From Mesodorylaimus sp. YZB2_4 (lineage: Eukaryota > Nematoda > Enoplea > Dorylaimida > Dorylaimidae), in assembly GCA_030248295.1 (NCBI GenBank), contig JASANH010000959.1, forward strand, positions 186,001-250,000: a stretch of DNA of 64,000 bases, written 5' to 3'. Below, one piece after another: positions 1-13,500 of the stretch. Numbering within the stretch: position 1 is the first letter of the stretch; every line of letters starts with the position of its first letter. Made by a program: the position numbers and the translations under genes. The notes beneath the pieces were generated by a model. The model was given only the letters and a program-made list of their open reading frames with translations. It did no database searches and was not told where the DNA came from.

Positions 1-914
1 AATGTTTTAAAAAATTACTCTTAGCATTAATCATTCTTTTGATGAGGAAATTTTCAATCAGTGGGGGGCAACCATATTTTACTCAGGCCGCATATCAGCT
101 AGCAGCAATCCTCTACTTGCTTATTTCTCTCTCCTCTTCATCCACCTGAGTGAAATCCTAGCATTTTTTTGACTTTCAATAATAAACTGTTAAAAACAGA
201 CAAAGATACTGAACAAGATTCAAATCTTGCTTTCATAATTTATGCTCAACAGTCGATTCGAGATCGCAGTCCAAAACCCATTTCATAACAGCTCAGCCAC
301 ATTCGATCTGCGTCAACATAGGCACTAAATTGCACGGCGCACAGCCTTTGCTTGTACAAATGCTTATTATTCGACAAAAAAATCGAAAAACGATCCCGAA
401 AGCCGAAAGAAAATTGGTTGGTATTTCTTTGCTCAGGAAATTTATCCAAGTGCAATGTTCTATGGTTAAGGAAGGCAGAAATCCAATAGCAGGCGCAGCC
501 ACCTACGCTCAGTGGAAGAGAAGAAAAGGAATAAAACGAAAATTTATGAATCTAGCTGCGAGTCCTCGCAAATGTGCTATTTCCGTTGGCTCTGGGCTAA
601 GATTACTAGGCCAACAGGACATTCAAGCGGCATGGCTGATCCCGCGGATTTTATCGCTTCGCTATCCATTTGCAAAGCCCACAGCTTGAAGGCGTCATCA
701 AATGTCCCATGCAGACAAAACCGTCGAGGCATCGCCGTCATTAAATGCGAGGGGTTGAAGGAAAAAGGCTTCGAACCATTTACCCTCATATTACACAAGC
801 TCAGAGTAAGATTTGGAGCGGATCTCATTTTCTTAAAATAAAAGTAGAAGCAAACAGCCTGAAGGGCGCTAGAAGAAAAATCGCTGTGTGTAAGCTAATT
901 GTTTGAGTTTCCAG
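1..914. other. No supported gene; holds one copy of a ~95 bp duplicated segment
   Basis: I see no convincing coding region. Open frames here are short and resemble no family. Bases ~29-118 are nearly identical to 14,980-15,070 (same orientation), with one extra G in a G-run. This is a duplicated fragment of a gene or of a mobile element. The rest could be intron of a gene whose last exon may start at 915. Confidence 0.5.
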
Positions 915-1016
915 GAGGCTAAGAGCAAACTAGAAGAAACTTTGCAGGATTATGTTGATCTACAAAATAAACTCAGTCTCAGATTCACCATGCATAAATC
1001 TAGACATATCAGCTAG
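915..1016 (+). CDS. Possible terminal exon of a coiled-coil protein (weak)
   Basis: A good acceptor (TTTCCAG) ends at 914 and is followed by 33 codons open only in phase 0, then TAG at 1014-1016. The translation starts EAKSKLEETLQDYVDLQNK, a charged heptad-like coil, and ends in a basic tail. No upstream exon was recognised inside the window, so this would be the 3' end of a gene reaching in from the left. A chance ORF is a real alternative. Confidence 0.25.
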   Translation, partial: EAKSKLEETLQDYVDLQNKLSLRFTMHKSRHIS

Positions 1017-1840
1017 AATGTCGAATGCCAACTTCTAAGAAATCAGACTACTGCTCTCACCTCGGCGAGCTACAACGATGCGGAACATGTCTCGTCGTCA
1101 GGCGCACACACAAGAAAATCGCGGTTTTTATAGCTACGATGGAGCTACACAACGGTAATTCGTTTACAATATTGTATATTTTATTCTGCTATGTAAGCGC
1201 GCTGAAGACATACTGTAGTCCCAGCTCCGACAATGAGTCAAAGTTCGACTTGTCTACAGCATAATCGACGTCGGAATATTTTAAAAAAAGAAATTTGATA
1301 TTCAGATTCAGCACCCACGTAGCAACCGGGTAGCCAAAATTCTGGACCTCCAGCACCTATGCAGAGAGTCGAAATTCTTCACTGCCTTAGGACATGGAAA
1401 ATTTGGCTTCTTCAATAATTCAGAAAGCGGCTTAAAATTTTAGCATTGTTTTTCGTCTCGTCTTACCCAGCCCAAAAATTTTAAAGTCGGGCCCAATTTA
1501 AACTTATTTTTCAAAAGTCGAACCCAACCCATTAGGAGGAGCACATAAACACAATCCCCCGAAACCCCCATTTTTTGAAAAAAATATGCTAAACCCCCAA
1601 AAAACCACTTTTGGCGAGTGAAAGGGTAACATAAAATATGCCTCACACTCTTATGAACACGCTACAGTACCATTATACTTTACTAGACCTCATCCCCCAG
1701 ATAATCAATGATGCGCATGGTCTGGCACTTTGAGAAAGCCGTAACCCTCAAAGTTTGCCTAAACGATGAATAAATTTTTGAGCAGTTGAGGGAGCGTGTC
1801 CAGAAGACATAAAGATCTCCAAACGTCCCAGAATGATCTA
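1017..1840. other. Intergenic, no feature seen
   Basis: AT-rich sequence with short C-rich and A-rich runs. No ORF with family resemblance and no clear repeat ends were found. Confidence 0.5.
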
Positions 1841-2260
1841 GCCGCGGTGGTGCAACAGTTCGGCATTCGTCTCTCCATCTCGCTTGGGAGCGTGTGGCTG
1901 GACTCGTCCCAGGTTCGATTCCCGGTGATGGAGGTCGGTTTGCGAACCATAAACGCTCGCTGACCTTGCATGCCAGACCGTGGGTGACTCGCCCGGCACC
2001 GCTGAGGTGCTCTCAGTGGAGGGACGGAAGCCAAACGAGTAGACAGTCTCGGCTGTCCAACACCGACAGGGATCAAAGCCCGCCCGCCATCGTCCGAGGA
2101 AGTCGGTGTCCTGACCAGGATGCCCCCGCGTGGAGGTACTCCTAGTGGAGACACACAGAGGGACGCTGCTGTGTGTGCTGGCCCCCGCACACCCCTGCTT
2201 GAAAGGTTTTACTGCTGGCCAGCTAGAGGCAAAAAGGACTGGCCCACAAAAATTAAAACA
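1841..2260 (+). repeat. tRNA-derived SINE-like repeat, copy 1
   Basis: The unit starts GCCGCGGTGGTGCAACAG and carries a Pol III B-box-like GGTTCGATTCCCGG about 70 bp in, so the head looks tRNA-derived. The body ends in an A-rich stretch (AAAATTAAAACA). Related copies lie at 33,223-33,660 (opposite strand) and 34,685-35,038 (same strand). Its tail (CTCCTAGTGGAGACACACAG) is shared with repeats at 16,340-16,800 and 35,330-35,710. The open frames inside are artefacts of its high GC. Confidence 0.7.
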
Positions 2261-4439
2261 AACAACTGATCTAGCGACAGATTAAATCAACTTGATTTAT
2301 TGGATCACATTTTCAAACTCAGGTTTCTCTTTTTTAGAAACAGATCGTGAAACAAGAAGTATCCTGCTCAAGTCTCTGCGACCACTTCCTTTTCTACAGC
2401 ATGTTTACATGTGACCTCAGTCCAGAGACCAGTTTCACCAAGGTACTACATGTGCAGAGTTACAGGCCTATTTCGCTAACAACAGATGCTGGTCTCGCCG
2501 TGACATATTCACCTGCTATGCCCCAATAAAAAAACTCCCCATAAAAAGTGGCTGAACTGATGAAAAGGGCTCTAAAAGTCCAGCAGACCTCGTTGTGACT
2601 CGGGTAAAATGTTTCTCGGGCTATAAGTTCAGAAGCCTAATCATTCTACCAAGTCCTGTAACAATCAAAATGTCAATGGCCCATTTTGATGAAGCACTAG
2701 TCGCTTGTTGTGTGGTAACTTGGTGAAACCTTGGCCCAGGCAGTCCGTCTTCGAAGACTAGATTGAGGATGGTTCCCGAATTCGTGATCGAGGTACATCA
2801 CAGGGAATATATTCAAGGAATGTTTCAAGTAAGCAGGCATATTTCGCTCCCGCCTGTTTGGGACTGCGAGCTGACAAGATTAGATCAGAGCTCGTTATCA
2901 TCTGCTGACAGGCAATTTCTCTCTTCCATCACAGTCAGACTTGCGCGTCGAATCAGACTAATAGTTAGAAGGACACTAAAGCGACCAAGGCCGTTGTTTG
3001 CTGCATTGATCTCATAAACTGAATTGTACGCCAGATTTCTGTCACACCACGATCAGTCGAATCGAAATCATAAAGGGTATCAGATCGCAGTGGTTTCAAA
3101 ACGTTGGCCCAAAAAACTAATGCTGACTCATAACACCGGCCCCAAGTGCAAAAGTGGTTTTTTGGGGTTGCGTTCAAAAAAAGGTGAAGCCCCACAACCC
3201 AAAACCACTCTGCCAAAAAAGCTGGACCCGACCCTAACCAAAAACTCGAAAAATGGGTTGGGTTTTGGGACCCAATGTTGGACCAGTCTGCGCAGCACAA
3301 TCTCATAACCTCCAGAACTGCTGGCGGCTGCTAGGAGTACGTAAAAGACTTGTCGTCAACCAAAGTTAATTTGTGACGCAGTGCAGCAGAAGCGCGTCCA
3401 TTAGCGAAAAAACAATATAGCAGAAAGTAGAATTAATCAAATAGAGTGATCAGGTTCTACTTGGATACAATCAGTCCTTGTCGAGATTATTGCTTTAGCC
3501 GCTGGAAGCAGCCGGCTTTTTTTATTTCCCTAGCTTTTCGCTTCGACCATGTAAGCAGACACTTGAATTAAGAAAAGAGGAGTTGTGCGTCTGATCAAAT
3601 ATGGGAACTGAAACAGAAATCTGAGATGTGCTTTTGTTGGCTTCTGCAAGGAACAATTGTCAACTCTGCGATGCTTCGGATCTACTGTGCATGAACACCT
3701 GAAACTTTTCTTTAATTCACATAGATAAAGAAAAATGTCTTCAACTGCCTCTACTTCTCTCATCAAACGCAGGTATACTCGAGGGCGAAGGCGTGAGAGA
3801 CCGACGCCTAACCCGCCAGACAACGGACTGGCTCTCTTTTACAGCACATACTGTACATACGTAGGCAGTACAGGACGAAAACCTGCGCGGGATCGTTTGG
3901 AATAACTCCAGATATTTTAAGATATCGTCTGGGCGCAGAGGGCGGTGGGGGAAGAGGGGAGAAGGGCAAGGAAGGAAGAAAAGGATTTAGAAAAAATCTC
4001 CGCCCGCCTTTGCATGTTGTGCATTGGCTGAGCGATTTGACCCACTGGGCAGAGCAGGCAGACCACTGCCACGTGGCTAGCTCTTAGCTGACAAATAAAA
4101 GCTTGCAAAATTTTTAAAGGTAGCTTTTCCAAAAAAATTTTCAAATCATGAGATTGCTTACAGTTAGCCGAGTCTAGCGACACAAAATTTAGTAAAAACA
4201 AGTAAAGACAGTCGAACCAAACTGGAAACTCTTGCCAGAGAAATGCTTGAAACCTTCTAAATTACAGTACAATTATAAAAAATTAAACTGCTAAAGTCAG
4301 TTTTCTGCCAATAGTGCAGCTGCAACATCAAAACGATCGAATTTTATGAAGTAAAAAAGTTTTGTCTGATAATTTATCGGCCATTGCGTGAATGCGTGTT
4401 GTCAATCTGGCGTATTGTTCATCGCCAATCCTGTCGCGG
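2261..4439. other. Intergenic, no gene seen
   Basis: Several ORFs of 80-115 codons overlap on both strands, but none has domain-like composition or matching splice sites. A segment near 3,100-3,260 rich in CCAAAA/TTTTGG resembles, in reverse, 1,480-1,620. Nothing else is supported. Confidence 0.5.
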
Positions 4440-4700
4440 CATCAGCAGGCCATTTCTTGTTCAGGGGGAGAAGACGAGGAGGAGGAGGAGGAGGAGGCCT
4501 AGAGAATAGAGAATTTCTGAAAAGTTATTCCCAAAAATAGTCCCTTGTTTGGTCTTTTTCATCCGTCGCCCGTCAGCTACTGGACGGATTTCGATAAAAA
4601 TTGACACGATAGCGGACCTGACCAATCTTGCGAAGCTTGCAAAAAAAAACTTTCTGGTTAATCCGTTCTTGAGTTATCGATTATTGAAAATATTTCGTTT
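4440..4700 (+). repeat. Dispersed repeat, copy related to 57,085-57,450
   Basis: Both copies begin with a G-rich run, GAGAAGACGAGGAGGAGG and GGA triplets. Both continue into GGACGGATTTCGATAA and a block ending TTCTTGAGTTATCGA. Same orientation, clearly diverged. Confidence 0.65.
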
Positions 4701-6365
4701 AGAGTTGAGCGTCTCCTCCCGCTGCAAGGGCAGTTGGGCATGACGCAGAAGAGGACCCGAGGAAACGAGCCAGTATAGCTCAGTTTCAGTGGCGTAGCCA
4801 GAATTTTTTTTTGGGGGCTGCCAGAATGAAAAATTTCAAGTCGATGACAGTAATCAGTGGGGCAGCGGATTGCGAGCGCTGTGCGCTCCCCCGAGGGCGC
4901 CGGGGGGGTGGGGTTCGGGGCGGGGGGCCGGAGGCAAAAATTTTGGAAATTCAGGTCAGAGTAGCTCCTTCTGGCACCATTTCAGGTCATTTTCTGGCCT
5001 TACGGAGGTTTTTCAGTTTGGCCACTGCCGACTCCTAGATTCAATCCTAAATAAAAAAATACAGACTCATCGACAAACTACTGCATCATTTCAACTTCAG
5101 CCTTTGATTATATTGCGCGAAATTCGTAATTACTGTATCATCATCAGTGTCTCTCACTTTAAGCAATTTAGAAGTCATCAGAAACCATCTTTCTCCAATT
5201 TTTAAACAAACAGACTAAGCCTCAGACGCATTGTCTTTTGCTGGCTCTCTTACCCCTTTGTCTTTCCATCGCCAAAACTCATGCAAGAAAGATTGATCAG
5301 TGCTATTGATTTCACCAGGCTCCACATAAAACCGAAACGCCTCGAGGAAAGGACGCTTTAAAATCCAGATCAAAAAACTACAGTGACTGCTGATAAACGA
5401 AACTGGCTAGCTGAAAACCACAGAGCACAAAAAAAACTGCGCGGCAGCGCCAAGGATTGTGATCCACAATTTTACTTTTTCCCCGTCTCCCCCCTCCCCC
5501 CCCCCCCCAAAACGGTCAACTAATCAGAAGCGACAAGTCCAGCCGCGCGACACCTTACCCGGCTACTGGTCAATGAGGAGCATCACGCTTGATAACTATA
5601 AGCAGCACTCACGGGACTTTTCAAATTCCCCTCATTCTATGTTGGTGATCAGTGTCGATGTGACAAAGTGTCAAGGTCTGACCTGTGCACAAAAATTCTT
5701 GCCAGGGGCTGCCTGGCAGCACCGGAGCCCCTGCTGGCTTCGCCGCTTGTTGATAGGGAGTTAGCTTTGAAACCACGAGTTACGCGGTTCGACTCCATCA
5801 CTAAACTGAATTTTTGCTTTGTTTTTTTCGCGTGGCAGGGGCACCTTACTGTGAACAAAGAATATGAGGGTGATCTTGGATTGTGTTTTCAAGTAGGGAA
5901 TAAGCTATCGGATATGATAGGCGCATAAAAGAAGTAATGTTTTTTTCCTGGTGTCTATATATACGGAGGGAGTTAAAAAAGTTCGTAGCCTGAGTTCCTT
6001 CTTTTTAACCGATATTTACGCGTTGCACGAATGAATGAACAAGTGCATTGGTCTCAGGAGATGTTATGTCGTAAAAGAATAATTATGGCATTGTATAGCT
6101 TCAATCAAAATGTGGTTAGGGTACGAACTTTTTGAGCTCCCCTCGTTTCTACATATTTTTAAAAAAGTGCATGAATTCGATCCTGTTAGGCGGACCGTGC
6201 GAATAATCTCAGGCGCGCGGCTGCAAGTTCCGTTTGAGGTTTATGCTTTTCAGAGGTTTGGATGAAGATGCATGACAGCCAGTCACCTCATTTCTCAGTT
6301 GATCTTTGCAGGGGAACGCAGTGTTTTGGTCGAAACTAGTTTGTAACAAAAACGAAAAACGGTCT
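4701..6365. other. Intergenic with one dispersed-repeat fragment at 5,513-5,580
   Basis: Bases 5,513-5,580 match 44,477-44,545 in inverted orientation over about 67 bp (both contain GCGCGACACCTTACCCGGC). 5,690-5,800 has a B-box-like GGTTCGACTCC and may be another tRNA-derived fragment. A C-run lies near 5,490-5,508. No gene is supported. Confidence 0.5.
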
Positions 6366-7042
6366 TATTATTTCCAAAACTGTCTGTTATGACAGAATCA
6401 AAACCTTTAGACCAGCCAATGCACATAGTGGATAACCAGGGCTTAGAATGGCTGGTCTACTCGGCCGCACGATGACAAGGTCCTCTCATGCTGCTTAATG
6501 CACGCAGTATGTAATCACTAACACACAGATGCTTGTCTATGTCAGCACCAAAGCCAAATAGTCTGTGTGCTGCTGCTGTTTGGACATGCTCCCCAAAGAA
6601 TACCAGCTGTTTCACACGACGGCAACCTGAATATGCTGAAGCTCTGGCGCTGCGAGTAACGTGGTACAGCTTATCGGCAGATCCCAAGCCTTGATTAACA
6701 CTCGCAACAGTCTTTTCCCTTTCCAACTGTATGTTCGTGGTCATGTTTCGCTACATCAGGAATGATTTGCGTAGCCGGGGGTTGAACACTCGCAAGTAGT
6801 GCGCATTCAACCCGAGAGGCAGGCACTTCGAGCCTACGAACTGGATCTTTCAATGACCCTCACGATTAGTCGTGGTGCTTATATTCACGCAGAAAAAGCA
6901 GCTTGAGCACGTTTCCTAATCAGCCGTTGTTGCGATTAGCAGTGGCCGAGTAGACCAGCCATCCTAAGCCCTAGTTATCCACTCTGTGCAGCTGGTCTAA
7001 AAGTTTTGAGTCTGTCCTGACAGACTTTTTTCGAAATAATAG
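6366..7042. mobile_element. Non-autonomous element with ~95 bp terminal inverted repeats, copy 1
   Basis: Left end 6,366-6,460 and right end 6,946-7,042 are imperfect inverted copies, sharing for example GTAGACCAGCC and the core around GTCTGT..ACAGAC. The interior has no transposase. A second copy lies at ~29,220-30,045 and a right-end fragment at ~30,240-30,545. Similarity between the loci also extends left (about 6,210-6,365 versus 28,865-29,035), so the full unit may be longer than the inverted-repeat part. Confidence 0.6.
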
Positions 7043-7434
7043 CCATTAGCCTACAATGGTAAAGGGCGAAAGACGAGAAAGGGGTGAGGGAAGGAAAATG
7101 GATGCGGGCCGCAAAACGTTAAAAGATTTTGTGATCTGACCTGGGCAAAGACGTTATCGACGGATGCGCACACTCGGCTTTTCGCCGCGCACACGATTTC
7201 TCTAAGTATTTTAACAGCTAATTCTCCAAGCTATCCCGTGCAGTTTTCGTCCTGTACTGTATCAATATCAGCAGTAGCAGCATTTGGCTAATTTGCAAGG
7301 CCGAGAATGGAGACGTTGAGCGATTGGTATACACGCTGAATATACACGATGCCCAAGTCAGAAGATCCGCTCATTTGGTGGCATACCGTAGGTAGCAGGA
7401 ATATAGGTACTGTGCAGCGGTACACACCAACATG

Positions 7435-8450
7435 CTGCCATCTGGGCGCCGGCGACTGGACGCTGGGTCAACTAGGCACTGCCCAAGTAGGCGATTCCAG
7501 CTGGGCGCCAAGCCATGTAGGCGCTGGCCAACTGGGCGCTGACTCAGCCTTGTACGAATTGAGTGAGCGGCAACTTGACTAATAATTAGTCTATGTGTGG
7601 CCATCACTCGTGCTGCGGTCGGAACTTTTACGTTTTACCATGACTAGTATTGAATCGCAGCGCGGTTTATCCAAATATGATCACAGCGGATATATTTATG
7701 TAAAGGATAAGGATAAGGAAAGCCCAGACACCACATTAATTTATTGGAGGTGCGAAAAGAAGACCATCGGTTGTAAAGGTCGCGAAAAGAAGACCATCGG
7801 TTGTGTCTTTTTCACTTGGTGCAAAACTTGCGAGCGCATTTAGCATCTTCGCATCTTCTGGGCCGTTACAGCACAGATGCTGAGTTCTCTCTTCAAGCAA
7901 GAATGGTCGCGTCAGTTGCATTCGTTCCAGAGGAGAACGCTACCACAGCACTCAATGTTCTGGAAGGGCAGCTGCCTCAAGATTTGGATCCTATATATGC
8001 TGGTTCACCAGTACGTTTGTCGGTCGTTTGCGCAATAATGGCACGCGGGCCCCACCAACGTTTCCTTATTCTGTCTGGAATGTTTATGAACGTACAATAG
8101 CGGGCCCCACCAACGTTTCCTTATTCTGTCTGGAATGTTTATGAACGTACAATAGCTGGAAATGATCGAACCAATAATTTTTCAGAAGCTTGCCACAAAA
8201 AGCTATCTTAGCGGGTGCTATCTTTTCTCTCAAGTGCACAAATGTTAAAGTGTGCTCACGAGTGACATTGAACGAAAAAGAAGTTTTAAAATTGCCACGC
8301 GTCGAGTTTCCCTTGACTCTTTCTGCTTTTTTTTACTTCCCTGGCGCCAAGATGGCTCGGCGCCTAGTTTAACGGCGCCTATTTGACCAGCGCCTAGTTA
8401 GTCTAACGTCCAGTTGGCCAGCGCCCAGTTGGCCGTCGGCCAGTTGGCAG
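7435..8450 (+). mobile_element. Decayed Mutator-like (MULE) element with ~105 bp inverted ends
   Basis: The ends 7,435-7,540 and 8,340-8,450 are inverted copies built from short GC-rich units (GGCGCTGGCCAACTGG type), both beginning CTGCCA when read inwards. Between them is a relic of a FLYWCH/MULE transposase gene (separate entry). The element is about 1,016 bp, far too short for an intact transposase, so it is an internally deleted, non-autonomous copy. Confidence 0.7.
7628..8200 (+). pseudogene. FLYWCH zinc-finger / MULE transposase relic
   Basis: The 5' part encodes GYIYV followed by a stretch ending YWRCEKKTIGCKGR, matching the C2H2-type FLYWCH finger (..G..Y..WRC....CKGR). The 3' part, in more than one frame, encodes MVASVAFVPEENATTALNVL, then PFPYSVWNVYERT-like and NDRTNNFSEACHKK sequence. 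These match the C-terminal region after the catalytic domain of FLYWCH-linked MULE transposases. The catalytic DDE segment is missing. An in-frame 23 bp unit repeats at 7,752-7,774 and 7,782-7,804. A perfect 55 bp tandem duplication (8,046-8,100 and 8,101-8,155) shifts the frame. This gene cannot make a working transposase. Confidence 0.7.
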
Positions 8451-10513
8451 TCGTCTTAGTGATGTGATGAAGTACTCACAGACTTAGCACCGTATTTCCT
8501 CGCAGTCAACCTTGAATCAGCTCTGCTAGACATCTAATCTCTTTTGACCATTTCGGTTTCGTTAATCATGAATGGCAGGTCTTGGATGCGCCTTGTATCA
8601 AAAGCACTCATATAACTCAACAGTTGGTTCGAGAAGATCTGAAAAATCGTTTTCCTTTTTTGGTTTTCACCCTCCTTGCCCACGCAGAATGAGTATTTCA
8701 GGCGAAAGAGCCACATTTTTAGACAAGTAGATACGGTACGGAATTTTTAAAGAGATTCACCTTGAAGTGCTTATAGCTGTGCTTATTGTTAGTAGAGAGG
8801 TTAGGAACAGGAAAGTTGAAGTCTCGAGCTAACTTTCTTTCAGAAAGGGCAAGGATTGATGAAGCCAGTTTTTTAATAATACGACTTGCGTCCAAGCAGG
8901 ACCACTAGCCGGTTAGCCGGTTAGCTACTAAAACCGCTGACCAGGAAGCCCATTTCTGCTGTAACAGGTCCAAGATAATTATCTGCGTCGGGTAACGCAC
9001 ACATACCTCCAAAGCGAATATCAATACGTTTTTGCAAACGTAAATATAAATGACTTTTTATCATTTTGATCTCGGATAAAGTTGGCCTGAGATTTCAAGC
9101 TCCAACCTAATTCTTGTGTGCGCAATCTGCGAAATCCATCGTTTTCGAATAAGTTTCCTAATCTGGTTCTTGTTCCTTACCACATTTTGTTTTCAAGTTA
9201 TTTTGTGCAACGTGACAAACGAAAAACACTACCGTAACATGTGCTCTTCAGCCGGCAGTGTGCATATCGATTAACACAAGTGGCGCGTCAACCAATGCCT
9301 ATTGATGTTTCCCCAGTCTTACAAATAGACTACTAGAGGCCTAAGAATTCTGTTCTGATCGTCAGATTTAAGCTGGTGAGCAAGATTCCCGCGGCACCAC
9401 CTACGTGCCCCAAGGATTCGCCCCAAGGAGTCAGGCGCCTAGACTCAGGAAGCGGCAACCAGGCAGGACGTAGGCGGTGGGCGTTACACGGCGACGCACA
9501 AATGGGCACCCAGGGTGAATCTCGTTAAAATTTTACATCTATCCTGTACTCATTGTAAAAGTGTGACTCTCTTGCTTGAAAGACGTTTTGAGTCGGTGGA
9601 AAAGAAAAAAAGATTTTTTTCAGCTATTCTCCAACTAACTCTCCGGCTATTCAGATGTTCATGGCATGGTCCGCCCACTACCTGTTGTGTTTAACGGAGC
9701 CGAAACTGTGAATAGAGATTAGATAAGTGCCAGCAGAGCCGATTCAAGATTGGCTGCTGCGAAATGCTGCTCAAAAAAAAGCCAGCCCTCCATCACATCA
9801 GTCTGACGCCTGTCCCGTTCTATATATCCCTCTTTGCAACCGCGGGAGTAGGTCCCTGCCACAAGTTAGCATATTCTCTGGTTCAGGCATCGTGTATTTC
9901 AGTGGATACCAAGCGGTCTACGTCTCCGCTCTTGGCATTAAAGAGTTGCCAAATGCTGATACTGCTAATATCGATGGGACTTTGGTCTGCTGCTACTGGT
10001 AAGTTACTCGTATTTTGCGGGGCTCCGCCGAATACATTATTTGTGCATTTTTGTTGGTTTATTGTCGAGTTATGGACGAGCAAAGTTGCCCGCGCGGGCA
10101 CCACCATTGCGCGTCTGTGTGGCTTGGCTAAACAGGCAGCTACCGTGCCTGTTGATATATGTACATATTACTTTGTGGTGCCTAGGACCAACTTATTTCA
10201 GCAACGAAACCTCTAAGCGCAAAGTTTAATTTGCTCCGGACTCGAAATTCCGCCTGTTGCAACCTGCAAAGCACTGGGAGGGATCAAAACTTATCTTTTT
10301 GTTCATATCATATCAATCGTTCTCTACGATCTAACAAAATACACCAATTAATTTACGCGAACACGTTTTCACACTATTAACGTTAATAACAAGAAGCAGG
10401 GTATGACATGGGCCTGGCGGGAAACTATAGCTAGACTAAAAAACCTAGTATGATGAGTTGACCAAACAGGCACGATTATTTGCATTTCAGTCCTCAAAGA
10501 AGCCGGTCAAAAA
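8451..10513. other. Intergenic, upstream of the lectin/PAN gene
   Basis: No gene is supported. Two overlapping + strand ORFs near 9,727-10,216 lack family resemblance. The promoter of the next gene presumably lies in the right part, but no convincing core motif was identified. Confidence 0.4.
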
Positions 10514-13500
10514 ATGCTGCTTGCTCTCATATTCGTATCGTTTGGATTTCGGAGTGCAGCAGCTGGTAAGCTATTGCGCCAAAAATTGCCGTCATAGGAG
10601 CTGATCCACCTGAAAAATTGAGCTTGATTTGGGGAAGTGGTCGATTTCAGTCGCCCGAATCGCTTCAAAGTCGACTGTGGGCATTGTACCGTATGTGGCG
10701 ACAGGGGAGCTGATAAAAGAGAGCAAAATATCAAAAAGAAAATCCACTATGACAGAACACTATCATTTACTGAAGGTAGTTTTGAGAATGCCGACATTGA
10801 AATTAGAGAAAAGATCAAAATTGCTTTTAGTGGAATAACTTTTGCATTTTGAAGAAAGAGGCAACGTATTCTTTTTCAGGCGAAAAATGCTACCGAAGTC
10901 AAACAGAATTTGCCGCTGATTGTACGAGCGCATTCGGTGGCTTTGTCAATGGCGGCCGATGTTTCTTTTTGGCTTCGGCTCCTGGCACACCCAAGTTTAG
11001 CAACACTGCTTACAGTCTGGCCAATTACACTGACGCATTTCAAGTTTGTCGAAGTGTAGGCGGTGAATTTGCCCATGTCCACAGCAGCAGTGAGCATCAA
11101 ATGATCAAAACGAGTTTTGCGGTAGGCTCTGCCACGCACTTTTGACCAACCGTACAGTGTGAGCAGTCATATACATATGTGCATTGCCTAGGGAGTACTT
11201 GCGGCTCCGGGAGGCTACATATGGAGTGCGGTGAGACGCGATCCGCCCGATCAATCGGTGGCCAACTTGCTATCTTTGAACAACACAAGATGGTACCAGG
11301 CCGATGGCACACCCCATCCCACGCTGACTGGCGCGAACACCTATTACAGACTACGCCAGGGCGATGCTGCTTTCGCGAACGAGCTAGAACGCTGTATGGC
11401 GATGTGGAGTCGTGCAGCATATTTTTCCGATTATTACTGCAAGTCTGCGCTGCTGGTATTGTGCCATTTCGCTTGTAAGTTTGCAACAATCCATGGGGAC
11501 GCTGCGCCCCCCCTCCATGTAGTACATGTGCCTCACCAGCAACGATATCTTAACAGCCTGATGTCACAAGGCGATGAAAATTTGTTTCTTACTGTAACTT
11601 TACACTAGATTCAGTACTTTCGAAGAAATTTCTAAAATATCCATCTATTCGGGCTCCACTTATACTAGGCGTGCGAGGGCGAAAATCCCGACCTGTTTTT
11701 TATTTTCGCGACCTCGCGAAATCCCGACCTCGCGAATCATGTTGCCCAAATCGATGAAATTCGGTCTGGACATGAGGGACTAGCTAGGGAAAGGGTGTAC
11801 CAAAAATCTTTTTTGATATCTCTACTGGTTAGCCTTCTATGGTCAGAAATGTGCCGCGTCATACATGTACGTATGTACCTATGTACAGTATGTATGGACA
11901 CGATAGCTCACAACGCCGATCTGGAGCTGTGGGTGAGCGGGGATCCAGCTATATTCTCAAGCGACAGGGTAACATCACTGCTGGTGCCTTTTGGCATTGA
12001 CTTTGACCAGGTATTGCCCAGATCGCTGTAGGGTCCTCAGAAGGGGATCCACTCAGGCGAAATTATTATTTTTTGCACTTTTGGACCTTCTTAAAAGCGT
12101 CTGAAGAGACGCAGGGCAACTTTTTATAGCCCAGACGAGTCAGGGAGGTGCGGGGAGCAATACCGGACTAAAAAATGTTACTTTCTACAAAAGTTTGAAG
12201 TGTTTTTTTTGGGGGTCCATTTGAAAAGAAAAACTGAAAAATTTAAAAACGCAGAAAAATTTTGCAGAATATGACTTGGTGGCGCATCGAGGATGCAGGG
12301 TCATAGGACTCATGGAATTTCTGTTATGTTAACATATATATTAACGTCAAACCCATGTCTAGTTTTAAAAATGGCGGGAAATTCAAAATTTGGGATGCAT
12401 CACTTCTTGCACATTTTGAAAGCTGTCTCTGCACAAGAATGACGATGACAGTTATACTTGAAAAATAAAACGATGCTAGAAAATCTTTAAAAACAGCGCG
12501 AAATTCAAATTGAAGAACTGACCTGTCCCATTGTAACCAAACCGATTGTCACTCACCATCAAATTTGACTCGGGCACAACATGTCGGAAATCAATGAGGC
12601 TAAAATAAAGGAGATCCAAATGACATACAGATCTGACCTAATGCTTGCTGAACTAAGTCTACAGCGCAACGCCTAGTCTGAGTGAAAGGTTGTATCTCCC
12701 TGAAATACTAGTACTCAGACACGTGAAAACGAGTGCCTAAACTTAGCTAACAAGGGAACATCGCCAGCCATTAAGTCGAACTTTAGAAAACGAAAAATTT
12801 TAATATGTTCCTGGACTCAAAAGAAAGCTCTGTGCAAAATATTGGAGGCGTCTGGCCAACTGGTCAGCACTGGTCAGTGCTTAAAGTACTGTAAAATTTT
12901 TTCACTCTACCACATTTTTTGGGTTTTTCAGGAAAAAACCCCGAACTAGAGTGTTGGAAGCTTACACTTGAAACTCCGAACCCAAAAACCAAGTTTGGAA
13001 AGAACTCTGCATGTTTACCTTTACGCCCGTCTTTCTCACCACACAAAACTCCTGGACTTAAAACGCTGTCGACTACTGACCAGTTGGCCAGACGCCACTA
13101 ATATTTGGCACAGAGCTTTCTTTCAGACCTGGGAACATACCACAATTTTGTTTTTCAAAGTTCAACAAAGGTCGGTTGGCGATGTTTACTTCTAAGCCAG
13201 AGAGAGAGATTTAGTGGAAGACTCGTCATGGTTGTCGAGCGACAAAAGAATGGCCACCGCTTTTAATCTTTCGCATGCGTAGGAAGCAAATTTTGTATAA
13301 TGGCTCTACATGAACTCACGATTTCATGTTCTCGAACGCAGCAGTCCTCGAGGGATATCTCAGGCAGGTGGAGACGAGACAGGACTGAAAAAAAAGTGAA
13401 ATTAGCAAAAAATTTATGGAATGAAAGTGGGAATTGGCTCCCTTGGCTGACATGGTGGAAGAACGGGATCATAAAAAATTCCACGCCATGCTTTGCGTCA

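Noticed and set aside
5459-5928. Proline-rich and other frames near a C-run
   Set aside because: They depend on a homopolymer C tract and a dispersed repeat and have no supporting splice sites.
10637-10852. Extra exon in the lectin/PAN gene
   Set aside because: Entry and exit phases do not both fit the neighbouring exons, and skipping it gives a clean signal peptide to lectin-domain join.
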